A stretch of 38,027 nt of DNA from an uncultured Oscillibacter sp. (GCA_910585385.1 CAJUDV010000004.1:53118-91144), one strand, 5' to 3'; positions 1-7,977 are shown, counted from the stretch's first letter. Notes: generated by a model from the letters alone, not told the origin. Numbers and translations are program-made.

Positions 1-11
1 GACGGGAAGCT

Positions 12-92
12 ATGCCAAAATTTCAAGTCGTATCCGAATACCAGCCCTCCGGCGAGCCCCGCGAAAGCTGCGCTTTTGCGGGGACCCCGTGA
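12..92 (+). pseudogene. truncated duplicate of the uvrB 5' end
   Basis: The first repeat copy has its own Shine-Dalgarno sequence and ATG. The frame reads the UvrB N terminus (MPKFQVVSEYQPSG), then runs into the inserted sequence and stops at TGA 90-92 after 26 codons. It has no P-loop or any other functional part, so it is best treated as a dead fragment. If transcribed, its ribosome-binding site could still be used and yield a 26-residue peptide ahead of the intact uvrB. Confidence 0.7.
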
Positions 93-228
93 TTGGAATT
101 GACCGGGCAGGCGGAGCCCGCCCGGTCCAAGGTTTTGCCCCGCGGCAAAACGCTTGAGCGCCGCACAAGCGGCGGCGGGCCGCTGGCCCGGGGCTGGCCG
201 CCGGAAGCATAATTTGAGAGACTGTGGA
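56..228. repeat. multi-hairpin insert between the two uvrB start copies
   Basis: This GC-rich segment is a string of inverted repeats: CCCCGC...GCGGGG (about 57-83), ACCGGGC...GCCCGGT, GTTTTGCC-CCGC-GGCAAAAC (about 152-171), and GCCGC-acaa-GCGGC. No convincing coding frame runs through it. The TTTTnCC...GGnAAAA stem followed by CGCTTGAG resembles the stem in the 31157-31317 element, so it may belong to the same interspersed family. It lies upstream of the intact uvrB and will be in its leader if the promoter is outside the window. Confidence 0.6.
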
Positions 229-239
229 GACGGGAAGCT

Positions 240-2210
240 ATGCCAAAATTTCAAGTCGTATCCGAATACCAGCCCTCCGGCGACCAGCCTGAGGCCATTG
301 CCGCCCTGGCGGAGGGCATTGAGAACGGGCTGAAGGAGCAGGTGCTGCTGGGCGTCACCGGCTCCGGCAAGACCTTTACCATGGCCAAGGTCATTGAGCG
401 GGTCCAGCGGCCCACCCTGGTGCTGGCCCACAACAAGACCCTGGCCGCCCAGCTGTGCGCCGAGTTCAAGGAGTTCTTCCCCAACAACGCCGTGGAGTAC
501 TTCGTGTCCTACTACGACTACTACCAGCCGGAGGCGTATATCCCCCACACGGATACCTATATCGCCAAGGACGCCTCCACCAACGACGAGATCGACCGCC
601 TGCGCCTCTCCGCCACCTGCGCCCTGCTGGAGCGGCGGGACGTCATCGTGGTGGCCTCCGTCAGCTGCATCTACGGCCTGGGGGAGCCGGACGACTTCGC
701 GAAGCTTGTGATCTCGCTGCGCACCGGGGCGGAGTGGGACCGGGACGAGCTGCTGCGCCGCCTGGTGGAGAACCGCTACGAGCGCAACGACGTGGCCTTT
801 GAGCGGAACATGTTCCGGGTCCGGGGAGATACGGTTGAAATCTATCCGGCGTACTATAAGGACCACGCCATCCGGGTGGAGTTCTTTGGGGACGAGATCG
901 ACCGCATCAGCGACTTCTCTCCCGTCACCGGCTCCGTGAACCGGATTTTGAACCACATTGCCATCTACCCCGCCAGTCACTATGTCACCACCAAGGACAA
1001 GATGGACCGGGCCATCGGGGAGATCCGGCGGGAGCTGGAGGAGCAGGTGAAGGTCTTTACCGATGCGAATCAGCTGGTGGAGGCCCAGCGTGTCCGCCAG
1101 CGGACGGAGTACGACATGGAGATGATGCAGGAGCTGGGGTACTGCTCCGGCATTGAGAACTACTCCCGGGTGATCTCCGAGCGCCCCGTGGGCTCCGCCC
1201 CTATGACGCTGCTGGACTTCTTCCCGGAGGACTTTGTGTTGTTTGTAGACGAGAGCCACGTGACGCTGCCCCAGGTGCGGGCCATGTACAACGGCGACCA
1301 CGCCCGGAAGGACTCCCTGGTGCGCTACGGATTCCGCCTGCCCTGCGCCTATGACAACCGCCCGCTGAAATTTGAGGAGTTTGAGGGCCGCGTCGGACAG
1401 GCCGTCTTCGTCTCGGCAACGCCGGGCCCCTACGAGCGGGAGCGGGCGGACCAGGTGGTGGAGCAGGTGATTCGTCCCACGGGTCTGCTGGACCCCAGGG
1501 TGGAGGTCCGCCCCGTCACCGGCCAGATCGACGATCTCATGGAGGAGATCAACGCCCGGGCGGCGAAAAAAGAGCGGGTTCTGGTAACCACCCTCACCAA
1601 GAAGATGGCGGAGGACCTGACGGAGTATTTCAAGAACGCCGGGATCAAGGTGCGGTATATGCACTCCGACGTGCAGACCATTGAGCGGATGGAGATCATC
1701 CGGGACCTGCGGCTGGGGGAGTTCGACGTTCTGGTTGGCATCAACCTGCTGCGGGAGGGACTGGACCTGCCGGAGGTGAGTCTGGTGGCCATTCTGGACG
1801 CGGACAAGGAGGGCTTCCTCCGGTCCGAGACCTCTCTGATCCAAACCATCGGCCGGGCCGCCCGAAACGCGGAGGGCCTGGTCATCATGTACGCCGACGG
1901 CATCACCCCCTCCATGCGGGCAGCCATGGACGAGACACAGCGCCGCCGGGGGATTCAGGACCGGTTCAATCAGGAGCACGGCATCGTGCCTAAGACCATT
2001 ATCAAGGGAGTCCGGGAGGTGCTGGAGATCTCCTCCACGGCGGAGGAGGAGACGCTCCGGGGCAGGAAGAAGCGCAAACTGAACCAGCAGGAGCGGGAGG
2101 CGGAGATCCGGCGGCTGGAGAAGGAGATGAAGGAGGCCAGCAAGATGCTGGAATTCGAGTACGCCGCGGTGCTCCGGGACCGGATCATCGAGCTGCGGGG
2201 CGAGAAATAA
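240..2210 (+). CDS. uvrB: UvrB, excinuclease ABC subunit B
   Basis: UvrB is the damage-verifying helicase-like subunit of nucleotide excision repair. It is loaded by UvrA and then recruits UvrC. The 656-residue length is normal. Visible parts in order: Walker A GVTGSGKTF (residues 38-46); the beta-hairpin region YYDYYQPEAYIP that clamps DNA; the DESHVTLPQ Walker B/DEAD-like motif; the helicase motif VI TIGRAARN; and a C-terminal UVR coiled-coil (EIRRLEKEMKEASKMLEFEYA) for UvrC/UvrA contact. The ATG at 240 follows GACGGGAAG. Its first 44 bases are duplicated at 12-55. Its partner uvrA lies about 6 kb downstream on the same strand (8391), with unrelated cargo genes between them. Confidence 0.98.
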   Translation: MPKFQVVSEYQPSGDQPEAIAALAEGIENGLKEQVLLGVTGSGKTFTMAKVIERVQRPTLVLAHNKTLAAQLCAEFKEFFPNNAVEYFVSYYDYYQPEAYIPHTDTYIAKDASTNDEIDRLRLSATCALLERRDVIVVASVSCIYGLGEPDDFAKLVISLRTGAEWDRDELLRRLVENRYERNDVAFERNMFRVRGDTVEIYPAYYKDHAIRVEFFGDEIDRISDFSPVTGSVNRILNHIAIYPASHYVTTKDKMDRAIGEIRRELEEQVKVFTDANQLVEAQRVRQRTEYDMEMMQELGYCSGIENYSRVISERPVGSAPMTLLDFFPEDFVLFVDESHVTLPQVRAMYNGDHARKDSLVRYGFRLPCAYDNRPLKFEEFEGRVGQAVFVSATPGPYERERADQVVEQVIRPTGLLDPRVEVRPVTGQIDDLMEEINARAAKKERVLVTTLTKKMAEDLTEYFKNAGIKVRYMHSDVQTIERMEIIRDLRLGEFDVLVGINLLREGLDLPEVSLVAILDADKEGFLRSETSLIQTIGRAARNAEGLVIMYADGITPSMRAAMDETQRRRGIQDRFNQEHGIVPKTIIKGVREVLEISSTAEEETLRGRKKRKLNQQEREAEIRRLEKEMKEASKMLEFEYAAVLRDRIIELRGEK

Positions 2211-2212
2211 GG

Positions 2213-2298
2213 TTTTCCGCCACCTTTTTCAAAAGGCGGCGGGGGTCAAGGGGGCGGCGCCCCCTGCGGCTGCGGCGCGAGCCGCGCAAAACGGAAAA
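2213..2298. repeat. hairpin-rich uvrB-yjbR spacer
   Basis: The 99-bp spacer after uvrB is bounded by TTTTCCG (2213-2219) and its complement CGGAAAA (2292-2298). Between them lie the stems CCGCC...GGCGG, GGGGGC-ggc-GCCCCC and GCGGCT...AGCCGC. It has no T-tract, so it is not a typical terminator. It resembles the other multi-hairpin segments of this window in architecture and may be a small interspersed element or an RNA-processing site. Confidence 0.5.
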
Positions 2299-2309
2299 GG
2301 AGTGCACCC

Positions 2310-2708
2310 ATGAAATACGACTGGCTGGACGAATACCTCCTCTCCCTCCCCGGGGCGGAGAAGGACTACAAGATAGAGTGGGCTTGGTTCCGCTACATGG
2401 TCCGGGGCAAGCTCTTCGCCGCCGTCTGTACGCCGGAGGCGAAGTATGAGACCTACGGCGGCCACGACCTGGTGAACCTCAAGTGCGACCCGGCGGAGGC
2501 GGAGCTGCTGCGGGGGCAGTATTCGGAGATCCTGCCGGGCTTCTACTGCGACAAGCGGACCTGGATCGCCTGCCTGCTGGACGGGGAGCTGCCGGATGAG
2601 GTCCTGCGGGACCTGTGCGCCAAGTCCCACCGGCTGATTTTGGGGAAGCTCCCCAAGTACGTTCAGCGGGAGATTTTAGAGGGCGGGGAGGAGACTCGCC
2701 GTGGATGA
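2310..2708 (+). CDS. MmcQ/YjbR family protein (DUF419)
   Basis: 132 residues, matching the usual size of the MmcQ/YjbR family, a compact fold with a CyaY-like/double-wing appearance often annotated as DNA-binding. The family-typical central stretch is present: VRGKLFAAV, then LVNLKCDPAEAELLRGQY and later the W-containing LPDEVLRDLCAKSHRLILGKLPK helix. Start ATG 2310 is preceded by AAAAGGAG. The last 8 bases overlap the next gene, so the two are probably co-translated. The biochemical role of the family is unsettled. Confidence 0.85.
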   Translation: MKYDWLDEYLLSLPGAEKDYKIEWAWFRYMVRGKLFAAVCTPEAKYETYGGHDLVNLKCDPAEAELLRGQYSEILPGFYCDKRTWIACLLDGELPDEVLRDLCAKSHRLILGKLPKYVQREILEGGEETRRG

Positions 2709-3447
2709 GGAGCGCACCCGGTTTCAAAAGATTGTACTGTTGATCCTGGCGGGGATGGCCGTGCTGTTTGCCGTCCTCACCGCCGTCAGCCGGACCCAAA
2801 AGGGCGTGTACTTCGAGGGGGCCCTGCTGCGGCCCTCCTTCCCGTCGGAGAACGTGACCGTCTACACCGGCAAGGCTCACGGGGACCCGGTGACCGTCAC
2901 CGTCACAAGGGACAGCGCCGCCCGGGCCACGGTGGAGTTTTCCATCCGGGGCGTTCTGGACGACGTCTTCGTGGTGGAGTACCCGCTGGAGCCTGTCCGC
3001 ACGGAGTACGGCCACACGGTGGATGGCGTCCGGGTCACCAAGAACGGGAAACCGCTCTTTGAGGGCGGCTACGGCGCGGCGGACAGCTATGGCTGGTACG
3101 ATTTGGACGGCGCCTTCGATTCGAGCGGCTTCTTCACCGTCCGGGGCGGCACCTCGGACCCGTGGTACGGCTTCGAGGTGGGCAAGCACTACGCCATGCG
3201 CTTTGCCCTGGGGCCGGAGCTGGAGAGCCGGGGCAGCTGGGGGATGTACTTCATGATGCTGGTGTGCACCCTCTTTGCGGCCCTGGACGTGGCCTTTCCC
3301 ATGTCCGTGTTCTACCTCCAGCACTGCTGCGACGTCCGGGACCCGGAGCCCTCGGACTTCTATCTTGCCAGCCAGAAGGTGGGCTGGGTGGTGTTTCTGC
3401 TGCTGCTCCTGTGGGGCTACTGCTACGCCCTCCGGGTGATTCCATAA
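2701..3447 (+). CDS. membrane protein of unknown function
   Basis: I do not recognise this 248-residue protein. The frame opens with GTG at 2701, overlapping the end of the yjbR-like gene; GGGCGGGGAGGAG just upstream serves as ribosome-binding site. A first hydrophobic segment (about residues 9-29, KIVLLILAGMAVLFAVLTAV) is followed by about 150 mainly polar, beta-rich residues (VTVYTGK, VTVTVTRD, VEFSIRG) and by two C-terminal membrane segments (about 181-201 and 225-246). This suggests an extracytoplasmic beta domain held by three helices. It directly precedes the O-acyltransferase pair and might serve the same cell-envelope process, but that is only positional. Confidence 0.8.
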   Translation: MDEERTRFQKIVLLILAGMAVLFAVLTAVSRTQKGVYFEGALLRPSFPSENVTVYTGKAHGDPVTVTVTRDSAARATVEFSIRGVLDDVFVVEYPLEPVRTEYGHTVDGVRVTKNGKPLFEGGYGAADSYGWYDLDGAFDSSGFFTVRGGTSDPWYGFEVGKHYAMRFALGPELESRGSWGMYFMMLVCTLFAALDVAFPMSVFYLQHCCDVRDPEPSDFYLASQKVGWVVFLLLLLWGYCYALRVIP

Positions 3448-3486
3448 GTCCGGGACGGCGCGTCCCAAGGAAAGTGAAGTGATTTC

Positions 3487-4908
3487 ATGGCCTTCAGCAG
3501 TATGGCGTTCCTGTTCGGCTTTCTGCCGACGGCGGTGCTGTGCTATTTTCTCATACCGGCCCGCTGGCGGGCGGGACGCAGCGGCGCGCTGCTGCTGTTC
3601 AGCCTTCTCTTCTACGCCTGGGGCGGGCTGCGGCTGCTGCCGGCGCTGCTGTGGTCGTGCCTTGTGACCTGGGCGGGGGGATTGCTGCTGACTGTCGGGC
3701 GGCGGAGACGGCGGGCGGTCTTCCGGGCCGCCGCGGCGCTGAACCTGCTGCCCCTGGTGTGCTTCAAATACACCGCCTTTCTCCTGGAAAACCTGAACGC
3801 CCTGGGGCTGGAGCTGGCGGTCCCCGAGCTTCTTCTGCCCGCCGGCATCTCCTTCTTCACCTTCCAGGCCCTGAGCTACCTGGCCGACGTGTACTGGGGG
3901 ACCATTCCGCCGGAGGGGAATTTTCCCAGGCTGGCGCTGTACATGGCCTTTTTCCCCCAGCTGCTCCAGGGGCCCATCGTCCGGTACGGGGACTTCGGGC
4001 CGCTGCTGGCGGACCGGCGGGAGAGCGTTCCGGAGATCTCGGCGGGGGCGGTGCGGTTCTGCTTCGGCCTGGCCAAAAAGGTCCTGCTGGCGGACGCCCT
4101 GGGGAACGCGGCAAACGCCGCCTTTTCCGCCGGGGACCGGCTCACCGTGGGCCTGGCCTGGCTGGGCTCCATCGCCTACACCCTGCAATTGTACTTTGAC
4201 TTCTCCGGCTACACCGATATGGCCCTGGGCCTGGGAGGGGTGTTCGGACTGCCCCTGCCGGAGAATTTTGACTACCCTTACATCGCCCGCTCCGCCACGG
4301 AGTTCTGGCGGCGGTGGCACATCACCCTCTCCCGCTGGTTCCGGGACTACGTGTACATCCCCCTAGGGGGAAACCGCTGTTCCCGGGGGCGGCATCTTCT
4401 AAACCTGCTGGCGGTGTGGCTTTTGACGGGGCTGTGGCACGGGGCCGCCTGGACCTTCGCGGCCTGGGGCCTCTACTACGCGGCGCTTTTGATAGGGGAG
4501 AAGTATCTCTGGGGCGGAGCCCTGGAGCGGCTGCCCGCTCCCCTGCGGCACGCCTATGCCCTGGTGCTGATCAACTTCGGCTGGGTGCTGTTCCGGGCCG
4601 GGAGTTTGGGACAGGCGGGGGAGATGATCGCCGCCATGCTGGGCGCTGCCCCCGGCGGGGGCTGGAGCGGCGAGGCGGCGTACTATCTCCGGCAGTACGC
4701 CTGGGAGTGGGCCGTCGCCCTCCCGGCGGCATTGCCGGTGAAGGTCTGGCTCTCCCGCCTTCTGGAGGCCCGGCGGGAGGAGGGAGGCCGGGGAGCGGCG
4801 GCGGTTCTGGCCTTTGGGCCGAAGCTGCTGGCCCTGGTTCTGCTGGGCCTCTCCGCGGTGCGGCTGCTGAGCTCTACCTTCCGCTCATTTCTCTACTTCC
4901 AGTTTTAA
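3487..4908 (+). CDS. MBOAT family O-acyltransferase (AlgI/PatA-like)
   Basis: Membrane-bound O-acyltransferase of the AlgI type, predicted to move acyl (usually acetyl) groups across the membrane for attachment to an extracellular polysaccharide. 473 residues with about ten hydrophobic segments. The N terminus MAFSSMAFLFGFLP matches the family start. Signature segments are FWRRWHITLSRWFRDYVYIP (about residues 272-291) and LTGLWHGAAWTFAAWG (about 318-333), whose His is the family's catalytic residue. The ATG at 3487 has AAGGAAAG upstream. It ends 11 bases before an AlgX/DHHW-like gene, the standard partner in acetylation cassettes. No glycan-synthesis genes are visible, so the substrate is unknown. 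Confidence 0.93.
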   Translation: MAFSSMAFLFGFLPTAVLCYFLIPARWRAGRSGALLLFSLLFYAWGGLRLLPALLWSCLVTWAGGLLLTVGRRRRRAVFRAAAALNLLPLVCFKYTAFLLENLNALGLELAVPELLLPAGISFFTFQALSYLADVYWGTIPPEGNFPRLALYMAFFPQLLQGPIVRYGDFGPLLADRRESVPEISAGAVRFCFGLAKKVLLADALGNAANAAFSAGDRLTVGLAWLGSIAYTLQLYFDFSGYTDMALGLGGVFGLPLPENFDYPYIARSATEFWRRWHITLSRWFRDYVYIPLGGNRCSRGRHLLNLLAVWLLTGLWHGAAWTFAAWGLYYAALLIGEKYLWGGALERLPAPLRHAYALVLINFGWVLFRAGSLGQAGEMIAAMLGAAPGGGWSGEAAYYLRQYAWEWAVALPAALPVKVWLSRLLEARREEGGRGAAAVLAFGPKLLALVLLGLSAVRLLSSTFRSFLYFQF

Positions 4909-4919
4909 GGGGGCCGGAT

Positions 4920-6113
4920 ATGGAACACTTCTCACAGCGGGCCTTTCTGCTCTGCCTGCTGGCGGCGCTGCTGGCCGTTCCGGCGGGGACGGCCCTCTGG
5001 TCCCGGAAGGACACCGCCGCCTACTACGAAAACCGCTCCCTTACGGAGTTCCCCAGCCTTACGGCGGAGTCGCTGTGGAGCGGAACCCTGGGCGGGGATC
5101 TGGAGAGCTGGTACTCTGACCACGTCCCGGGCCGCACCACGCTGCTGAAGGCGGATACGGCGGTACAGCTGCACCTTCTGCGCCGCCCGGCGGTGAACGA
5201 GGTGGTCTCCGCCGGGGATGTGCTGCTGCCCCTGCTGCCCTATGAGGAGCGGAGGGCGGAGGAGTACCCCGCCCTGGCGAAAGCGGCGGCGGAGCCCTTC
5301 GCCAGGCTCAGCGCCTATATTCAGAGCTATGGCGGCGTCTTCTGCTACGCGGGCTTTCCGGAACAGCGGGTCTACTTCCGGGACAAATACCCCGATTACC
5401 TCAGCCGCCACGAGACGGAGGCCTCCGCCGGAGACGGGGCCTACGCCCGCGCCATGGCGGAGGCCGGGGTGGACTTTCTGGACATGGCCGCGGTGTACGA
5501 CGCCCAGGGACACCCCCGGGAATACTACTCCGCCGTGGACCACCACTACCACTACTACGGGGCCTACGCCGCCTATCGGGCTGTTTTGGAGCACCTGGCG
5601 GAGAAGGGCTGGGACCTGCCGGTGCTGACGGAGGAGGACCTGGACTTCCGGGAGCTGCCCAACCCCTACATCGCCACCCGGAACCGGAAGCTCTACAACC
5701 TCTGGCCCAATGAGGAGCGGGCCGTCATCGGCGTGCAGCGGACCCCGGTGCCCTTCACCCGGTACGACAACGGGCAGCCCTCGGACAAGCCCCTCTTCGT
5801 CCTGCCGGCGGCGGATTACCTGCCCACCACCTACAACCTGTATATGGGCGGGGACTTTGCCGAGACGGTGCTGGAGACCGGCCGCGCAGAACTGCCCAAC
5901 GCCCTCATCTTCGGCGACTCCTTCACCAACGCCCTGGAGACCCTGCTGTACGCCTCCTTCAACGAGACCCGGGTCCTGGACCTGCGGCAGTATGACGAAA
6001 TGTCCCTGCGGGACTACATCGGCCAATACCGGCCCGACGTGGTGCTCTGCATCCAGAACGACACGTTTTACTACCTGGGCGGCGGCAACAACGACGTGTG
6101 GGAGGAACCGTGA
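4920..6113 (+). CDS. AlgX/AlgJ-like (DHHW-type) O-acetylation partner protein
   Basis: 397 residues with an N-terminal hydrophobic signal/anchor (about residues 8-26, FLLCLLAALLAVPAGTALW), so the body lies outside the cell. It has the SGNH-like features of AlgJ/AlgX/DHHW proteins: AAYYENRSLTEFP near the start, VDHHYHYYGAYAAYR in the middle (where the family carries DHHW or DxH), and a GDSFTNALETLL block with the presumed nucleophilic Ser near the C terminus. Such proteins take the acyl group delivered by the MBOAT partner and place it on the glycan. The ATG at 4920 overlaps no upstream gene (gap 11 bp), and the stop TGA overlaps the ATG of the next gene by one base. The order of the motifs supports the call better than overall similarity. 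Confidence 0.85.
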   Translation: MEHFSQRAFLLCLLAALLAVPAGTALWSRKDTAAYYENRSLTEFPSLTAESLWSGTLGGDLESWYSDHVPGRTTLLKADTAVQLHLLRRPAVNEVVSAGDVLLPLLPYEERRAEEYPALAKAAAEPFARLSAYIQSYGGVFCYAGFPEQRVYFRDKYPDYLSRHETEASAGDGAYARAMAEAGVDFLDMAAVYDAQGHPREYYSAVDHHYHYYGAYAAYRAVLEHLAEKGWDLPVLTEEDLDFRELPNPYIATRNRKLYNLWPNEERAVIGVQRTPVPFTRYDNGQPSDKPLFVLPAADYLPTTYNLYMGGDFAETVLETGRAELPNALIFGDSFTNALETLLYASFNETRVLDLRQYDEMSLRDYIGQYRPDVVLCIQNDTFYYLGGGNNDVWEEP

Positions 6114-6991
6114 TGGAGGATAAAAAGACCGCCCGGACGGGCGGCGCCTATGCCTCCATTCTGGGGGCGGCGGTGCTGTGGGGGATCATCGGCCTGTGGA
6201 ACCGAAACCTGATGGCCGGGGGCTTCACTCCCACAGACATCGTGGTGGTGCGGAACTTCGGCGGAATGCTTCTGCTGGCCGCGGTGTTCGCCGTGAGGGA
6301 CCGGAGCGTGTTCCGCGTCCGCCGGGAGCACCTGAAATACTTCTTCGGCACCGGCGTGATCAGCGTGCTGCTGTTCACGGTGTGTTACTTCTCCTGCCAG
6401 CGGATCTGCTCCCTGGCGGCGGCGTCCATTCTGCTGTACACCGCGCCGTCCTTTGTGGTGGTGCTGTCGTCGGTTCTTTGGCGCGAGCCTGTGACAAAAA
6501 AGAAGCTCCTGGCCCTGGGGCTGACCCTGCTGGGCTGCGCGCTGGTCTGCGGCGTCTTCGCCGGGGACCTGACGGTGACGGCGGGGGGCGTCCTGCTGGG
6601 CCTGGGGTCCGGGTTCTTCTACGCCCTGTACAGCATTTTCGGCCGCTGCGCCCTGGCCCGCTACGGCCCTATGACCGTGACGGTGTGGACGTTTCTCTTT
6701 GCCGGTCCCGCGTCTTTGGCGCTGCTGCGGCCGGAACGGATGGCGGCGGCGCTGTCCAGCCCCCGGCAGTGGCTGCTGTCCCTGGGGCTGGTGGTGTTCT
6801 CCACCGTGGCTCCGTATATTCTGTACACCCGGGGCCTTGCCCGGGTGGAGTCCGGCAGGGCGTCCATCATGGCAAGCCTGGAGCCGGTGGCAGCCACCCT
6901 GGTGGGGGTGCTGGCCTTTGGGGAGTCCCTGTCCCCCGCGTCTGTCGCGGGCATCCTGTGCGTCCTGGCGGGCGTGTATATTCTGAGGTGA
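6113..6991 (+). CDS. EamA/DMT-superfamily transporter
   Basis: 292 residues, ten predicted membrane helices in two EamA repeats. The first begins ASILGAAVLWGIIGLWNRNL, and the second has LLGLGSGFFYALYSIFGRCA. Each repeat shows the drug/metabolite-transporter pattern; the second ends with ASIMASLEPVAATLVGVLAF, which is typical of the family. ATG 6113 is chosen over the in-frame GTG at 6098 because GGGAGGA (6100-6106) is ideally spaced for it and it overlaps the upstream TGA. It probably exports an amino acid or small metabolite; the substrate cannot be told from sequence. Confidence 0.92.
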   Translation: MEDKKTARTGGAYASILGAAVLWGIIGLWNRNLMAGGFTPTDIVVVRNFGGMLLLAAVFAVRDRSVFRVRREHLKYFFGTGVISVLLFTVCYFSCQRICSLAAASILLYTAPSFVVVLSSVLWREPVTKKKLLALGLTLLGCALVCGVFAGDLTVTAGGVLLGLGSGFFYALYSIFGRCALARYGPMTVTVWTFLFAGPASLALLRPERMAAALSSPRQWLLSLGLVVFSTVAPYILYTRGLARVESGRASIMASLEPVAATLVGVLAFGESLSPASVAGILCVLAGVYILR

Positions 6992-6994
6992 GGC

Positions 6995-7441
6995 ATGGCA
7001 AAACACAAAGAGGAGAAGACCAACGTGATGCGGATTCTGGACCGGGAAAAGATCCCCTACACCGCCCGCTTCTACGAGGAGACCCAGGGCCCGGCCCGGG
7101 GCTTCAAGACCCTGGCGGCCCGGGGGGCCTCCGGGGGGATCTGCGTCTTTGAGGTCCCCGCGGCGGAGAATCTGGACCTGAAAAAGGCGGCCCGGGCCGT
7201 GGGAGAGAAGTCCGTGGAGCTGCTCCGCGTGGCGGAGATCAACGCCGTGACGGGATATATCCGGGGCGGGTGCAGCCCCGTGGGGATGAAGAAGCGGTAT
7301 CCCACGGTGTTCCACCGGACGGCCCTGGACTACGAGACCATCTTCATCTCCGGCGGAAGGATCGGGGCCCAGGTGGAGGTTTCGCCCCAGGCGCTACTGG
7401 ACCTGCTGGGGGCCTCCGTGGCGGACATCACCGCGGAGTGA
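6995..7441 (+). CDS. ybaK: YbaK/EbsC family Cys-tRNA(Pro) deacylase
   Basis: 148 residues. Proteins of this family hydrolyse Cys-tRNA(Pro) formed by ProRS misacylation, keeping proline codons accurate. The family pattern is clear: KTNVMRILDREKIPY at the N terminus, LDLKKAARAVGEKSVELL, the INAVTGYIRGGCSPVGMKK block containing the substrate-pocket residues, and ETIFISGGRIGAQVEVSP near the end. The start follows GAGGTGAGG. It sits three bases after the transporter gene and is the last gene of the cassette that separates uvrB from the small regulator island. A short leftward reading frame overlaps its 3' end. Confidence 0.94.
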   Translation: MAKHKEEKTNVMRILDREKIPYTARFYEETQGPARGFKTLAARGASGGICVFEVPAAENLDLKKAARAVGEKSVELLRVAEINAVTGYIRGGCSPVGMKKRYPTVFHRTALDYETIFISGGRIGAQVEVSPQALLDLLGASVADITAE

Positions 7442-7648
7442 GAGGCCCAGGTGGAGGCCCACGGCGAAGGCGTCCAAGGACCACTGGTAATGGAGCCCCG
7501 ACAGGGCGTCCAGCAGCTTATCGTGGAGCGATTCCTCCAGATCTAAGGAGTCGAAAAGATTTCGCAGTGAGGATTCATTAAAGCACTCTGCTTTTTGCAT
7601 AATTGGATCACAATAAGCGCTGAAGAGCTTTTCATCCATTATGCACAT
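7394..7648 (-). CDS. small hypothetical protein, possibly 3'-truncated
   Basis: Leftward frame of 84 residues starting at the ATG of 7646-7648, with GAGGGG eight bases upstream (a GTG at 7657 and an ATG at 7639 are alternatives). The body reads LRNLFDSLDLEESLHDKLLDALSGLHYQWSLDAFAVGLHLG, a helical pattern like small Clostridia proteins found beside XRE regulators. The last ~14 codons are antisense to the end of ybaK and look unselected, so the original C terminus may have been lost. It is lower in GC than its surroundings and divergent from the XRE gene at 7729, sharing the palindromic intergenic region. Function unknown. Confidence 0.55.
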   Translation of the reverse strand: MCIMDEKLFSAYCDPIMQKAECFNESSLRNLFDSLDLEESLHDKLLDALSGLHYQWSLDAFAVGLHLGLSLRGDVRHGGPQQVQ

Positions 7649-7664
7649 AATGTACACCCCTCAA

Positions 7665-7711
7665 AACAGAATATTTAACATTCTGTTATCATTATAGAAC
7701 ATTAAATGTTC
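7665..7711. promoter_or_regulatory. two palindromic operator candidates in the divergent XRE intergenic region
   Basis: Two perfect inverted repeats lie between the leftward small gene and the XRE gene: AACAGAAT-n7-ATTCTGTT at 7665-7687, and GAACATT-A-AATGTTC at 7697-7711. The second ends 17 bases before the XRE start codon. The region is strikingly AT-rich against a GC-rich background. Autoregulation by the adjacent helix-turn-helix protein is the simplest reading. Confidence 0.6.
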
Positions 7712-7728
7712 TCTGTCAAGGAGAAATC

Positions 7729-7977
7729 ATGGAGACATTAAAAGAATTTGGGACAAGGCTTCGTGCGCTCCGAAAAGAGCGGAAACAAGTCCAACGTCAA
7801 ATGGCGGAGTTATTGCACATCACAGAGGTACACTACCGGCGTATAGAAGCTGGGAAGGTTAATATTTCGGCCTTGACATTATGCACCCTTGCGGATTATT
7901 TTGATGTTACGACAGATTATCTGCTGGGGCGCTCACCCGCATCTGTGACTGCTCCCGAGGGTGTTTTGCATCTTTGA
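7729..7977 (+). CDS. XRE/Cro-CI family helix-turn-helix regulator
   Basis: 82 residues, essentially one HTH domain: FGTRLRALRKERKQVQRQMAELLHITEVHYRRIEAGKVNISALTLCTLADYF (written here in pieces: FGTRLRALRKERK, QRQMAELLHITEVHYRRIE, ALTLCTLADYFDVTTDYLLG). The final DVTTDYLLGR is the hallmark of Cro/CI-type repressors. ATG 7729 follows AAGGAG at good spacing. It is AT-richer than the neighbours and sits with the divergent small gene in a roughly 0.5-kb island between ybaK and uvrA, which suggests acquisition. It probably represses its own divergent promoter region. Confidence 0.9.
   Translation: METLKEFGTRLRALRKERKQVQRQMAELLHITEVHYRRIEAGKVNISALTLCTLADYFDVTTDYLLGRSPASVTAPEGVLHL

Larger units (their letters stand above)
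1..283. repeat. 55-bp direct repeat of the uvrB start, copies at 1-55 and 229-283
   Basis: Positions 1-55 are identical to 229-283. The repeated unit holds the uvrB ribosome-binding site (GACGGGAAG), the ATG and the first 14 codons. Identity stops at 55/283, where copy 1 continues GCCCC and copy 2 continues CCAGC. The left edge cannot be seen because the window starts inside or at the edge of copy 1. The 173 bp between the copies is hairpin-rich and unrelated to uvrB. The arrangement could come from an insertion that duplicated its target, from slippage, or from a misassembly at a multicopy repeat. Confidence 0.95.

Noticed and set aside
2479..4320. 613-codon minus-strand open frame opposite the membrane protein and MBOAT genes
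   Set aside because: Composition is dominated by Q, P, G and R with no domain, and the plus-strand genes have clear family motifs.
4314..4919. In-frame N-terminal extension of the AlgX-like gene
   Set aside because: It overlaps the MBOAT gene in another frame, and the signal-anchor sequence begins at ATG 4920, which fits the family.
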